Counted from the stretch's first letter, positions 17,398 through 26,517 are shown. The stretch: DNA of 64,000 nt from Kyrpidia tusciae DSM 2912 (GCF_000092905.1 NC_014098.1:992001-1056000), one strand, 5' to 3'. Made by a program: numbers and translations. Notes: generated by a model not told the origin, from the letters alone.

Positions 17398-20300
17398 TCA
17401 GGTCAAGGCTCGCACCCGGTCGACCACCAGTTGCAGATGACCCCTGCGGCGTTCCACCGTCCCGTGAACCCCAAGGGCGATGGCGTCAGGGCGAAATAAG
17501 TCTCCTCCTGAACGGCGATATTCTTTTTCAAACATCACAGCGTCCACTATCCCGGTTTCATCCTCCAAGCTAAAAAATACCACTGTTTTTCCCGAGGGAG
17601 TTGGCGGACGGTGGGGGCGGACCAAGATGCCCGCCGTCCACACCTCCTTCCCTTCAAAGGATTCCAAATCGACCACGGGCAAAAATCGCCGGGTCCGCAG
17701 GACCGGCCGGAAGAGTTCCATGAGGTGGCCGGACAATCCCACCTGAATCAATCGGTATTCGTGAAAGAGACGTTCTTTCAATGTGAAATCCCCGCTGTCT
17801 CCGGGGGGCGGAAGGATTTGTGTCCAATGGATATCAACTCCTGAAAGTTGCAAAAGATCATTTAGGTACCAAAGGAGTTGACGGCGATTCGGATAAAGGC
17901 GGTCAAAGGCTCCGGTCAGAATCAGATTTTCAAGCAAAGTTCGGGATGGATGGATTCGAAGGCAAAACTCCTCCGGAGAGGCGAAGGGACCGTGGCGTTC
18001 TCGATCCTCGATGATTCGCGCCACCTCCTCCCTCGGAAGGCCTTTGATGAGGTTCAGTCCCAGCCTGATGTTTCCCTTTTCTAAACGGCACCCAGTTTCA
18101 CTGTTATTGACATCGGGGGGGAGGATCTCCACCCCCCTTCGATGGGCTTCCGAACATAGGACGTGGATGGGGTAATATCCCATCGGAAACTGATTCAACA
18201 GCCCGGCATAATAGGCCGCCGGATAATGCCGAGCCAGATAGGCCGTGCGGTAGGCGGTGGCCGCGAAGGCGGCGGCGTGAGCTTCGCAAAAACCGTAGGA
18301 TGCGTATCCCTTGATGTAGTTGTAGATCTGCTCCGCCGTCTCTCGGGAGACCCCCCTGGCCATGGACTTTTCTAGAAAAAGTTCCCCGATTTCCTCCATT
18401 TCCCGGAGGGAGCGGTGGTGGCTCATCACCCGGCGGAGGCGGTCTGCTTCACCAGGAGTAAATCCAGCCACCGCTGTGACGATTTCGATCACTTGTTCCT
18501 GAAAAAGGATGACCCCGTACGTCTTGTCCAGAATGGGCTTTAGGGCGGGATGAATATAATGGAATTCCGCATTCCCCCTTCGCCGTTCCAAAAAGGGTTC
18601 TACCATATTGCCTTTGATCGGACCCGGGCGGATAAGCGCCACACTGGCGACCAAATCTTCGAGGTGATCCGGTTTGAGGCGAACCTGCAGGGCGCGCTGG
18701 GCGGGGCTCTCCAATTGAAATACGCCGATGGTCCGCCCTTCTCCAATGGCGGCGAACGTGTCCGGATCGTCCAGAGGGATATCTTCCGGATCGATCGGTT
18801 TTCCGTCGCGGTGGAGAAGCTGGACGGTATCCTCCACTGCGGATAGAGTTCGCAGAGAAAGAAGGTCCAGTTTCATCAAACCCACGTCTTCCACCGCTCG
18901 CTTGTCGAAGGGAGTGATGATGACCCCTTTGGCCGACCGTTGCAAAGAGGTGACGGTGGTCAAGGGGTCCCGGGAGATGACCAGTCCACCTAAATGGGTG
19001 CCGATATGTCTGGGGATATCGACGAGGGCGGACACCAGGTGGAATAGCTGCCAAACTTGCTTTTGTTCGATTCCCGCGTCTCGCAATTCTGGGAACCGTT
19101 CCAGTGCCGCTCCCAATTCCCCAGCCCGCACCATGTACGGAATTCGCTTGGCCAGACGATCGAGCAAGGGAGGGGGAAATCCCATTACCCGGCCCACTTC
19201 CCGAATGGCGGAACGGATTTGGAACGTCTGGTAGGTACACACGGCGGCCACGTGATCTTCGCCGTACCGGTTATACACATAAGCCGCCACTTCATCCCGG
19301 CGCCTGGCGTCGAAATCGACATCGATATCCGGTTTTTCCCCGCGCTCTAAACTGATAAATCGCTCGAACAATAACCCTCTCCCCGCGGCGTCCACATCGG
19401 TGATGCCGAGGCAATAGGCCACCGCCGAATCGGCGGCAGACCCTCTTCCGGCATAACGAATTCCTTTCTTGCGGGCGTACTGAACCACATCCCAAACCAC
19501 CAAAAAATAATCGGCATACCCTAACGTTTCGATAATGGCAAGCTCATGTTCTAACCGCCTGCGAATCTCCGGTGTGAGAGACCCGTAACGACGAATCGCC
19601 CCTTCTTCGGTGAGGCGCCTCAGAATCGCCATGGGGGTATCCCCGGGACCGTGGGGAAAGGCCGGGTGGCGGGGGAGGGAAAGGTCCAGGGACACCTGGC
19701 ATCGTTCTGCAATCTCCATCGCCCGGTGAAGAGCGTCGGGACGTCGCTTAAACCGCAGGGTCATCTCCTCGGGCGATAACAGATACGCCTTCCCATTCAA
19801 CGGGCGCTCGGGGTGGGGAGACTCCAAGCCCGTTTGGTTTCGGATACAGGTGAGCACATCATAAATCGGAAATTGATCCGGGCTTGCGTAATGAATATCG
19901 TGAGTGGCGGTGACGCCGATGTCGAGGGTATCGGCCAGTTCACACAGCCGACCGGTTAAATGTTGGCTACCCGGGGTGAAGGAGTCTTGGATTTCAAGAA
20001 AAAAGCGATCTTTTCCGAGCCCGTCTCGAAGCCATTCGGCCATCTCCCGAGCTTTTTGGTTTTGTTTCTGCAGAAGCAGAGTGGGGATTCGCCCCCTTCG
20101 GTCACCGGAAAGGACGATCAGTCCTTCCCGGTGTTTAACCAGATCTTGGTACAAGGTCCGCGGTTCCCCGCGGGGGTGGGAAAGGTGGGCTTTCGTCAAA
20201 AGGGTGCAAAGTTCGGCGTATCCTTTCGCGTTCTCAGCGAGGACCGTGAGAACGGTACCGTCCTCCATGGTGATCTCCGATCCGGAAATCGGTCGAATGC

Positions 20301-20466
20301 CCACTCGTTCGGCTGCCCGGTGAAAGGGAACCAGTCCCGCCACCGTATCGCGATCGGTGAGGGCCATCGCCGAAATGCCCAGCTGGGAGGCGATATCTAC
20401 CAATTCCTCCGGAGCAGAGGCGCCGTCGAGAAAAGAGAAGTAAGAATGGGCATGAAGATGGACCAT
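17398..20466 (-). CDS. dnaE2: Error-prone DNA polymerase III alpha subunit (DnaE2/ImuC)
   Basis: A 1022-residue C-family DNA polymerase, the length of DnaE2 rather than the 1100+ of replicative DnaE. Domains in order: PHP domain with HLHAHSYFSFLDG, palm with YAGRGSAADSAVAYCLG and the catalytic Asp pair in PDIDVDFD, LMKLDLLSLRTL carrying the third acidic residue, a helix-hairpin-helix region, and a C-terminal OB fold (TVVFFSLEDETGIVDAV). DnaE2 carries out mutagenic translesion synthesis with ImuB. The ATG has GAAGGAA upstream and starts 16 bases after the DUF6504-like gene; the operon with imuB sits behind a LexA-type box. Confidence 0.93.
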   Translation of the reverse strand: MVHLHAHSYFSFLDGASAPEELVDIASQLGISAMALTDRDTVAGLVPFHRAAERVGIRPISGSEITMEDGTVLTVLAENAKGYAELCTLLTKAHLSHPRGEPRTLYQDLVKHREGLIVLSGDRRGRIPTLLLQKQNQKAREMAEWLRDGLGKDRFFLEIQDSFTPGSQHLTGRLCELADTLDIGVTATHDIHYASPDQFPIYDVLTCIRNQTGLESPHPERPLNGKAYLLSPEEMTLRFKRRPDALHRAMEIAERCQVSLDLSLPRHPAFPHGPGDTPMAILRRLTEEGAIRRYGSLTPEIRRRLEHELAIIETLGYADYFLVVWDVVQYARKKGIRYAGRGSAADSAVAYCLGITDVDAAGRGLLFERFISLERGEKPDIDVDFDARRRDEVAAYVYNRYGEDHVAAVCTYQTFQIRSAIREVGRVMGFPPPLLDRLAKRIPYMVRAGELGAALERFPELRDAGIEQKQVWQLFHLVSALVDIPRHIGTHLGGLVISRDPLTTVTSLQRSAKGVIITPFDKRAVEDVGLMKLDLLSLRTLSAVEDTVQLLHRDGKPIDPEDIPLDDPDTFAAIGEGRTIGVFQLESPAQRALQVRLKPDHLEDLVASVALIRPGPIKGNMVEPFLERRRGNAEFHYIHPALKPILDKTYGVILFQEQVIEIVTAVAGFTPGEADRLRRVMSHHRSLREMEEIGELFLEKSMARGVSRETAEQIYNYIKGYASYGFCEAHAAAFAATAYRTAYLARHYPAAYYAGLLNQFPMGYYPIHVLCSEAHRRGVEILPPDVNNSETGCRLEKGNIRLGLNLIKGLPREEVARIIEDRERHGPFASPEEFCLRIHPSRTLLENLILTGAFDRLYPNRRQLLWYLNDLLQLSGVDIHWTQILPPPGDSGDFTLKERLFHEYRLIQVGLSGHLMELFRPVLRTRRFLPVVDLESFEGKEVWTAGILVRPHRPPTPSGKTVVFFSLEDETGIVDAVMFEKEYRRSGGDLFRPDAIALGVHGTVERRRGHLQLVVDRVRALT

Positions 20467-20481
20467 GGCTGATTCCTTCTT

Positions 20482-20721
20482 TCAATCCCAGATTCGGTAC
20501 AACCGCCACTCCTCTTTGTATCGTTTGAGGTCGAAGACCCCAAGATCCGCCGTCTGAACGCGGTAGATTCGATAGGGAGGCTCTCCCTTCCACCAGGCTC
20601 CGCTTTCTTCCCACTGATCGATAATTTCGAGGATCTGGTGGCTCTGTCCGCGGAACGAGAAAGAATCGGGCAGGCCTTTTTTCACCCGGACCGCAACGGG
20701 GTGGTCGATCAGCCGGCTCAA
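20482..20721 (-). CDS. DUF6504-like small protein of the mutasome operon
   Basis: A small protein with the pattern PDSFSFRGQSHQILEIIDQWEESGAWW followed by YRIYRV and WRLYRIWD (shown in parts), matching short DUF6504-type proteins seen beside imuB and dnaE2 in Actinobacteria and Firmicutes. I set the start at TTG 20721, giving 79 residues, because it overlaps the imuB stop as TTGA and suggests coupled translation. The frame is open to 20892, but that part lies inside the well-supported imuB C-terminus. Function is unknown; a role with the mutasome is inferred only from position. Confidence 0.72.
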   Translation of the reverse strand: MSRLIDHPVAVRVKKGLPDSFSFRGQSHQILEIIDQWEESGAWWKGEPPYRIYRVQTADLGVFDLKRYKEEWRLYRIWD

Positions 20722-22022
20722 GAGGACAACTGGGAGCCTTTCATTGGATTTGGCGGACTCCCACACGCCTGTGAGCTGTTTTGCCAAGGATCCCACCAAG
20801 CTTGTCGTTGATTTCGCCAGGGAACGGAAAGTCCGAAACGAATCGAAGCGCGGGGGTACTTTTGCCCTAACTCGTCGATCAAAAATCGCCATGTTTGTTG
20901 CCGGAATTCGAGGGGAGGGTAGAACTCGTTCCCTCGTAAAAGCCAGCTTACCTGTTCCCCGCGAAGGGGATGAAGGTGTGTGGCGGTGAGTTGAACCCCG
21001 GAAATTCGGGTTATCTCGGGGTGCCGGCTTCGAAGGCGAATGTTTAATTCCCGAGCGGATCTCCGAATTCCTTCGGGATGAGCGAGAACTTCGGGGAACA
21101 AATGCTGTTCCCAGACCCGGTTTTCTTCATCGTCGGTCCACTGGACGGCGATTCCTTGGACTCCGACTTGTTCTCGTTCAAGTCGCTTTACTAATGCATC
21201 ACACAGCAGATCTAATAAAGGCTCGGTCGACTCAGTCGGGACCGCCTCCCCAGCTGGGGCTACCCAGGTTTGTGACAAGGTTTTACCGGGGTCTCGGGGA
21301 ACAAAAGAATCCCCGAGCTCTCCGGCAGCAAAGTGCTGCCAAGTAAGAGCTTCAGGGCCAAACCTCCTTTGTAGCAAAACGAGGGGGATCTTCGTCAACT
21401 GCTCTCCGGTGTGCACGCCGAGTCGTTCCATCTCCTCCTTTATCTGAGGTGGAATGTGCCGAAAGAACCGAAGGGGAAGGTGGCGGAAAAAGTCGGCGTC
21501 GTCTTCGACCAAAGCGCCGAATACCGGCGGCGCCGCCAGGCGAAAGGGCGGAGAAAACACCTTCGGCCCGTCCTCAATGATGCGCAGAGACACGGCCTCG
21601 GCCGTCGATTTGCGGCCGGCAAGGCCGCTGAACCCACTCCATCCCCGACCGGGGAGTCGATCCGTCAGCCGGGTGAACAACTCCCGCCACTGTTCACGGG
21701 GATGGTCTGAGAAAAAGGCGGCGTACCATTCCTGATCCGCGACGATTTCAAACCAGGGGGTCCATCCCCGAAGGATTCGTCGCATCTCACCGATCCATCG
21801 CCGGTGGCGATCCGGGTCGAACTCTGAAACCAGGGCATCCGGAGCCAGGCGAAGGGCTTCGATAACGGGTGTAGCCAGGGTGACTCCGAGGGACCCGGCT
21901 GCCGTGTTATAATCGACAATTCGACCGTCTCGCACGACCAGCACCGGACGGTTCCCGGCACTCCTTTCTTCGACCGCGTACAGCCCCACAAACGTCGCAT
22001 GGATCATCCACCGTTTCTTCAC
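20718..22022 (-). CDS. imuB: ImuB-like Y-family polymerase homologue, probably catalytically inactive
   Basis: A 434-residue Y-family-like protein that should link DnaE2 to the beta clamp in damage-induced mutagenesis. The fold is recognisable from LVVRDGRIVDYNTAAGSLGV, the finger/palm and the helix-hairpin-helix stretch PPQIKEEMERLGVHTGEQL. The polymerase metal-binding motifs are missing: the N-terminal DxD region reads HATFVGLYAVEE and the SxDE region reads VADQEWYA. This loss is the ImuB hallmark. The start is either GTG 22022 or ATG 22007; neither has an ideal binding site. It is the first gene of imuB-DUF6504-dnaE2. No ImuA is seen. Confidence 0.85.
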   Translation of the reverse strand: MKKRWMIHATFVGLYAVEERSAGNRPVLVVRDGRIVDYNTAAGSLGVTLATPVIEALRLAPDALVSEFDPDRHRRWIGEMRRILRGWTPWFEIVADQEWYAAFFSDHPREQWRELFTRLTDRLPGRGWSGFSGLAGRKSTAEAVSLRIIEDGPKVFSPPFRLAAPPVFGALVEDDADFFRHLPLRFFRHIPPQIKEEMERLGVHTGEQLTKIPLVLLQRRFGPEALTWQHFAAGELGDSFVPRDPGKTLSQTWVAPAGEAVPTESTEPLLDLLCDALVKRLEREQVGVQGIAVQWTDDEENRVWEQHLFPEVLAHPEGIRRSARELNIRLRSRHPEITRISGVQLTATHLHPLRGEQVSWLLRGNEFYPPLEFRQQTWRFLIDELGQKYPRASIRFGLSVPWRNQRQAWWDPWQNSSQACGSPPNPMKGSQLSS

Positions 22023-22090
22023 CCCTTGTGCGGCGCGCCCATAGGCCGAGCCCGCCGCGGCCCCCTCTCTGTCGCATTGTGGTGTTCTTT

Positions 22091-22119
22091 ATTATACCCG
22101 AGGGATCGAAGAAATGCAA
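22091..22119 (-). promoter_or_regulatory. Sigma-A promoter of the imuB-dnaE2 operon
   Basis: Minus strand: TTGCAT (22114-22119), 17-base spacer, perfect TATAAT (22091-22096). Transcription should begin near 22084, about 60 bases before imuB. The -35 is overlapped by the LexA-type box. Confidence 0.8.
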
Positions 22120-22130
22120 ACGTATGTTTG
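22117..22130. promoter_or_regulatory. LexA/DinR box (SOS operator)
   Basis: CAAACGTATGTTTG agrees with the Bacillus LexA consensus CGAACRNRYGTTYC at 12 of 14 positions and is itself palindromic in both five-base arms. It overlaps the -35 element of the imuB promoter, so LexA binding would repress the operon until DNA damage. Confidence 0.8.
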
Positions 22131-22220
22131 TCAGGCTTTTGATGGGCGGAGAGGGTGCTTGGGGTCCGAAGCGTCGACGGTTATCCCCCGGCTCGGTACA
22201 ATGGAGGAGAGGTGAGCCCC

Positions 22221-23513
22221 ATGATGATCCGCGACCCGATCCACGGCGATATTCATCTCAGTTCTTGGGCCACCCGGGTGATCGACACCCGGGCATTTCA
22301 ACGATTGCGGGGGATCCGGCAACTGGGAACGGCCTACCTCGTGTACCCCGGATGTCACCACACCCGATTCGAGCACTCCCTTGGCACTTATTGGGTGGCG
22401 AAACAGATCATGAATCACCTTCGGGCGGCCGGTTCACCCGAACTCACCCAAGGGGATGCGGGACAACTGGAAGGGGTGGCTTTGGCGGCTTTGCTTCATG
22501 ATGTGACCCACGTCCCCTTTGGTCACACCCTGGAGGATGAGTGGCGCCTGTTTCCTCGCCACGACACCGGTGCCCGGCTTCGCCACGTGTTCTCTGAAGA
22601 GATCGGCGAACTGTTGGACCGGATGGGTTTGCTGTCTTTTGTCCACAGGCTTCTGGATCCCCGCGAACCTTTTGAATGGCCGTGGGCGAGAGAGATCGTA
22701 TCCGGGACGGTGGATGCGGACCTGTTCGATTACGTGCGCCGGGACGCGCGATTTGCCGGCCTTCGAATGGATTACGACGATCGGATCTTGTCCAATTTTA
22801 TCATCACGGAGGGAAGGTTGGCCCTGAACTTGGTCAAAGGGGGCCGGGAACGGGCGGACGTGCGCTCTGAATTTTTCCATATGCTCCATATGCGGTATGT
22901 CCTCACAGAACGACTCTATTATCATCACGCGAAAATCGCTTCATCGGCCATGGTGGCCCGGATGGTGGAATGGGGGGCGGAAGGAGAAGGGATCACCGAG
23001 GAGCAGCTTTTGGGGTGGGGGGATGTGGAACTGTTGGAAGCTCTTCGGCGCATGGGCGCGAAGGACGGCCGGATCGGCCGCATGTTGGATCGCTTGGCGC
23101 GCCGGGGCCTTTTTAAACGGGGCGTAGAAGTGTATCCCGGCGACCTCTCCCCGGAGCAGAGGGTTCGGTGGGTTCAGGGCCTCCGGGATCCGGACACCCG
23201 CCGAAGACTGGAACGGTGGATCGCCCGGCGCTTGGGCTGTGGGGAAGACGAGGTGATTCTTTACTGCCAGGCGGAGACCTTCATGAAAGAGGTCAATGCC
23301 CGATGTCTGACGGCAAGCGGGGTGAAACCTTTGGGCGAGGCGGGGGTGAGCACCGAATTGGAGGTGCGCCTCTTGGAACAAAAATATCGGGATCTGTGGC
23401 GTTTGTATGTGTTGGTTCCACCCGAATGGAGGGAGCGGTGCCGGGAACACCGGGAGCCCATTGTGAAGGCGCTGGACGAGGCCGCCGAGGTGCCTTCCGG
23501 GAAATTAGGATGA
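22221..23513 (+). CDS. HD-domain phosphohydrolase (dGTPase-like)
   Basis: A 430-residue HD-superfamily protein. The metal site is clear: the N-terminal DPIHGDIHLSSWATRVIDT, then HTRFEHSLG, ALLHDVTHVPFGH and a following acidic residue, the pattern of dGTPase and SAMHD1-like enzymes. Its likely work is hydrolysis of nucleotides or related phosphoesters; the substrate is not certain. The ATG at 22221 (a second ATG follows at 22224) has GGAGGAGAGG upstream. It is divergent from the SOS mutasome operon and its last nine bases overlap the convergent beta-lactamase-like gene. Confidence 0.85.
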   Translation: MMIRDPIHGDIHLSSWATRVIDTRAFQRLRGIRQLGTAYLVYPGCHHTRFEHSLGTYWVAKQIMNHLRAAGSPELTQGDAGQLEGVALAALLHDVTHVPFGHTLEDEWRLFPRHDTGARLRHVFSEEIGELLDRMGLLSFVHRLLDPREPFEWPWAREIVSGTVDADLFDYVRRDARFAGLRMDYDDRILSNFIITEGRLALNLVKGGRERADVRSEFFHMLHMRYVLTERLYYHHAKIASSAMVARMVEWGAEGEGITEEQLLGWGDVELLEALRRMGAKDGRIGRMLDRLARRGLFKRGVEVYPGDLSPEQRVRWVQGLRDPDTRRRLERWIARRLGCGEDEVILYCQAETFMKEVNARCLTASGVKPLGEAGVSTELEVRLLEQKYRDLWRLYVLVPPEWRERCREHREPIVKALDEAAEVPSGKLG

Positions 23514-24461
23514 CTTGGGCAGGGTGGCTTGATAATCGTACACCATTCTCGACACGGTGGAAAGAACCTGGGCGGCGGTGTCCTGGTCGATGTCCCGGCT
23601 GAAGAGGCTGATCACGTACGGGCGCCCGGGCAGGAAGACGATCCCCACGTCGTGCCATTGATCGGTCCAGTTGCCGATTTTGTGCGCCACCGGGACGTTC
23701 GCGGGCAGCTTGGCCGGGATTCGATCGTTAAAATCCGTGTGTTCCAGGTCGTCGATCAAGGGCGCCGCCACAGTGGGATGTTTCTTGGCGAATTCAAATA
23801 ATTTCACCGCATACAGGGCCATGTCGTCAGGAGTTGTCACGTTGTCGCCATCCACCACCTGTTTGCCGCCCAATTGGCGCATAAAGGCTTTGACGTTGTC
23901 GACCCCCAGGTCGTCCAGGAGAATATTCGTGGCCACGTTGTCACTCGCCACGATCGAGGCTTGGGACAGTTGTCGGATCGTGTACTCCGTTCCCACGGGG
24001 GTGGAGGCAATCCACCCTGTGCCATCTTCGTAATCGGACGCCTCATAGATGAGTTTGGTGTTGGGATCGACTTTACCTTGGGCGATCAACGTGTAAAGAT
24101 AGAGATTCATAGGAAGCTTAAAGGTGCTGGCCGCGAAAAAAACGCGATTTCCGTCGATGTCGAGCTTCGCCCCCGAGTCCAGATCCACTACGACGACGCC
24201 ATAAGCTCCGGGCTGTGACGTTACGTATCCGCTGATCGCCTGTTTCAGTGCTGTATAATCCGGCGGGGGAAGGTGGGCCGATGCGTCAGTTCCCCCAGCC
24301 CAGGTGGCGATGGCCCGCCCCAACTCCCATCCTGTCCACCCGAGAACCAAGGCGAGAACCGCGAGGGTCAACCGGCGGCGGCGGCGCCGTTTTCGCCGCG
24401 CCGCGGCTTTTTTTTGCTGGGTGAACCGGGATGGTCGCCCGGGATTGTACGGGGTGTACAT
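23505..24461 (-). CDS. Class A beta-lactamase-like serine hydrolase, membrane-anchored
   Basis: A 318-residue protein with a very basic N-terminus (RKRRRRRR), one membrane segment at about residues 31-46 and an extracytoplasmic serine-hydrolase domain. The catalytic motifs are SxxK (Ser112-Thr-Phe-Lys115), SDN (173-175) and a KTG variant, Lys261-Ile-Gly. Such proteins are either beta-lactamases or wall-related D,D-peptidase relatives; an uncleaved anchor and no Glu-loop certainty leave this open. The ATG has GAGGAGG eight bases upstream. It converges on, and overlaps by nine bases, the HD-domain gene. Confidence 0.85.
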   Translation of the reverse strand: MYTPYNPGRPSRFTQQKKAAARRKRRRRRRLTLAVLALVLGWTGWELGRAIATWAGGTDASAHLPPPDYTALKQAISGYVTSQPGAYGVVVVDLDSGAKLDIDGNRVFFAASTFKLPMNLYLYTLIAQGKVDPNTKLIYEASDYEDGTGWIASTPVGTEYTIRQLSQASIVASDNVATNILLDDLGVDNVKAFMRQLGGKQVVDGDNVTTPDDMALYAVKLFEFAKKHPTVAAPLIDDLEHTDFNDRIPAKLPANVPVAHKIGNWTDQWHDVGIVFLPGRPYVISLFSRDIDQDTAAQVLSTVSRMVYDYQATLPKSS

Positions 24462-24514
24462 GCAGCGGCCTCCTCACAGGTGTTCTTTTTGCGCTGAACT
24501 GGTATCATTGTAGC

Positions 24515-24787
24515 ATGGAAAACAGACAGAGAGACAAGGAGGTGTGCTCCTCCGAGACGGTGAATTCCTTTTATTTGACGTACACGCTTATGGATGGATC
24601 GGTGGGCGCGGCCCGTTTTGAGACCGAAGAAGACCGGGATGGTTGCCACATTTCCCTCGATCTGTACCGGGTGAATCTCGGGCCGGTGGATGATGGCGTT
24701 TTTGCCAGGATGGTGCTTCGGCATCGGGGTCGCGTGTTGAAAAATGGCGAGGATAGGGGGCCGGACGGAGCCGATGGAGCGCGGTGA
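24515..24787 (+). CDS. Hypothetical protein, possibly leaderless (90 aa)
   Basis: A 90-residue protein I do not recognise, acidic in the middle, with SFYLTYTLMDGSVGAARFE and a basic C-terminus. The ATG at 24515 has no Shine-Dalgarno site, but TATCAT at 24503-24508 would place transcription start at about the ATG, which fits a leaderless message. A GTG at 24563 is an alternative start. It is divergent from the beta-lactamase-like gene across about 50 bases and is followed immediately by another hypothetical gene. Confidence 0.55.
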   Translation: MENRQRDKEVCSSETVNSFYLTYTLMDGSVGAARFETEEDRDGCHISLDLYRVNLGPVDDGVFARMVLRHRGRVLKNGEDRGPDGADGAR

Positions 24788-24824
24788 CGGAAGGCGGTCG
24801 AATAAACCCGCGGGTGGAGGATGG

Positions 24825-25217
24825 ATGTCTCATGATAAGCCAAGTTCGGGTTCTTCCGCCGGGCGCCGGGGATCTCGCCGCAGGCGCCCTCCGGGGCACG
24901 GGCGGGGGCGCCTTCCCGGAGAAGGGCCGAGGACCGGTGAACGGCACCATCGCCGTCCGGCGACCCTCCGCACGTCAGAGGATCTGGGCGGAGAGCTTCC
25001 CGGGGCGCTGGACCTTGTGTTTGGAACGGCGGTGGGGGAGTTCCAAGTCGGGCAAAAAGTGAAATACCTCGGGCATGTGCGGCGTCATCGTTATCGGGTG
25101 GGGATTGTGGAGCAGGTTTTCGGCAACGGGGAATACTTGATCAATATCCAGCACGAATTGATCTGGACCTACGGTTCATACCTTGAACCCACAGATGAGC
25201 CGGTTTTTTACAAGTAG
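24825..25217 (+). CDS. Hypothetical protein: Arg-rich disordered N-terminus plus conserved-looking C-terminal domain
   Basis: A 130-residue protein I do not recognise. Residues 1-50 are disordered and Arg/Gly/Pro-rich (GRRGSRRRRPPGHGRGR); the last 65 form a compact, probably beta-rich domain (GEFQVGQKVKYLGHVRRHRY, YLINIQHELIWTYGSYLEP, in parts). The C-terminal part could be an SH3-like fold. I chose ATG 24825 (GGTGGAGG close upstream); ATG 24774, which overlaps the preceding gene, is also possible. The basic tail suggests nucleic acid or acidic-surface binding, but that is only a guess. Confidence 0.6.
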   Translation: MSHDKPSSGSSAGRRGSRRRRPPGHGRGRLPGEGPRTGERHHRRPATLRTSEDLGGELPGALDLVFGTAVGEFQVGQKVKYLGHVRRHRYRVGIVEQVFGNGEYLINIQHELIWTYGSYLEPTDEPVFYK

Positions 25218-25321
25218 CGCCGTTCAAAGCCCTGGAGGCGACCCGGTGGGCACAGTGTTTCCCGGGATTTCGGGGAGACGAAAAAATCGCCCAGACGGGC
25301 AGATGGATAGGAGGGTGTGTG

Positions 25322-26479
25322 GTGACCGAAGAACTGCGAATGTCGCTGGACCAGATCCGCCACGAGATGCCGGCGGCAAAGCGGTGGATTTACATGAATA
25401 CGGGGACCACCGGTCCCCTCCCGGAGCGGGTAATGCGCGCCGTGGAGAAACAGACGGCGGCGGAAGTGGATCGGGGTCGGATCGATCCAGATCTCCACCA
25501 GCGTGTCTCGGAGCTGAAAGAAACCCTTCGCCGGGCCTGGGCAGAATTGACAGGAGCAACGACCGCCTCCATTGCCTTGACCCAGAACACCACAGAGGGG
25601 ATCGGGCTGGCCTTGGCGGGGCTCGATTGGCAGGCGGGTGACGAAGTGGTCACTACAAACCTCGAGCACTCCGGCGTCATCATGCCCCTTTATCTCCTCG
25701 CTTCTCGCAAAGGGGTCGAGATCCGGTTCATCGACCTCGGGATCGGCGAGAAGAACATGATTGCGGCGCTGGAAGAGGCGGTGACCGCGAGGACTCGAAT
25801 GATCGTTTTTTCCCATGTCTCCTATCAAACCGGGGCCGTGTTGCCAATGGAGCACGTGGCTTCCTGGGCAAGGGAGCGGGGGTTGTGGACACTGGTGGAT
25901 GGTGCCCAGGGCGTCGGTGCTCTCCCCTTGAATCTCAAACAAACGGGCGTGGATTTTTACGCCATGCCGGGACAAAAATGGCTGTGCGGCCCGGAGGGAT
26001 GCGGCGCCCTGTATATTGCCGAAGACCGGTTGGACCAAGTCCGGCCGACTTTGGTGGGATGGGCCGGACTCAAACAGATGGGACCTTGGCCCGAGGTGGT
26101 CCTTCATCAAGACGCGCGAAAATTCGAAGTGGCATCGTTCTCGGCGCCACTCTTTGCTGGAATGCTGGAGAGTCTGCGATTCGGCGAAGAGGTGGGGTGG
26201 CCGGGGATCTACCGCCGAACCCATCGATTGGCCGAGAGGTTTCGATCATTGCTCGGCGAAGTTCCCGGCGTTCAGGTGGTCACACCGGACAACCATGCGG
26301 GACTGGTGAGTTTTGAGGTGCGGGGGCGGAAGCCTGAAGAAGTGCTGGAAGGACTGCGATCCCGAGGCATCCTGATGCGGACCATTCCCAGAACTCCGTG
26401 GGTGCGAGCCTCTTTAGGATTTTTCAATAGCGAAGAAGACGTGGATCGGGCGGTGGAGGGAGTGGCTGAACGGCCGTGA
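25322..26479 (+). CDS. Class V aminotransferase (cysteine desulfurase-like)
   Basis: A 385-residue PLP enzyme of the NifS/class V group. Visible features are MNTGTTGPLPERV at the N-terminus, LTQNTTEGIGLALAGL, the PLP-contacting VDGAQGVGALP, and the Schiff-base Lys in MPGQKWLCGPEGCGALY. No mobile active-site Cys loop of a true cysteine desulfurase is obvious, so it may be a lyase or epimerase-like relative. The GTG at 25322 lies six bases after GGAGGG; GTG 25319 is an alternative. A GGGAGGG/CCCTCCC stem-loop at 26481-26498 follows the stop. Confidence 0.85.
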   Translation: MTEELRMSLDQIRHEMPAAKRWIYMNTGTTGPLPERVMRAVEKQTAAEVDRGRIDPDLHQRVSELKETLRRAWAELTGATTASIALTQNTTEGIGLALAGLDWQAGDEVVTTNLEHSGVIMPLYLLASRKGVEIRFIDLGIGEKNMIAALEEAVTARTRMIVFSHVSYQTGAVLPMEHVASWARERGLWTLVDGAQGVGALPLNLKQTGVDFYAMPGQKWLCGPEGCGALYIAEDRLDQVRPTLVGWAGLKQMGPWPEVVLHQDARKFEVASFSAPLFAGMLESLRFGEEVGWPGIYRRTHRLAERFRSLLGEVPGVQVVTPDNHAGLVSFEVRGRKPEEVLEGLRSRGILMRTIPRTPWVRASLGFFNSEEDVDRAVEGVAERP

Positions 26480-26517
26480 AGGGAGGGTGTCCCCTCCCCT
26501 CGCGTACCATGGCTGTC

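Noticed and set aside
20722-20892. Upstream extension of the DUF6504-like frame
   Set aside because: It lies within the imuB C-terminus, which keeps typical residues to its stop; the TTGA overlap gives a better start.
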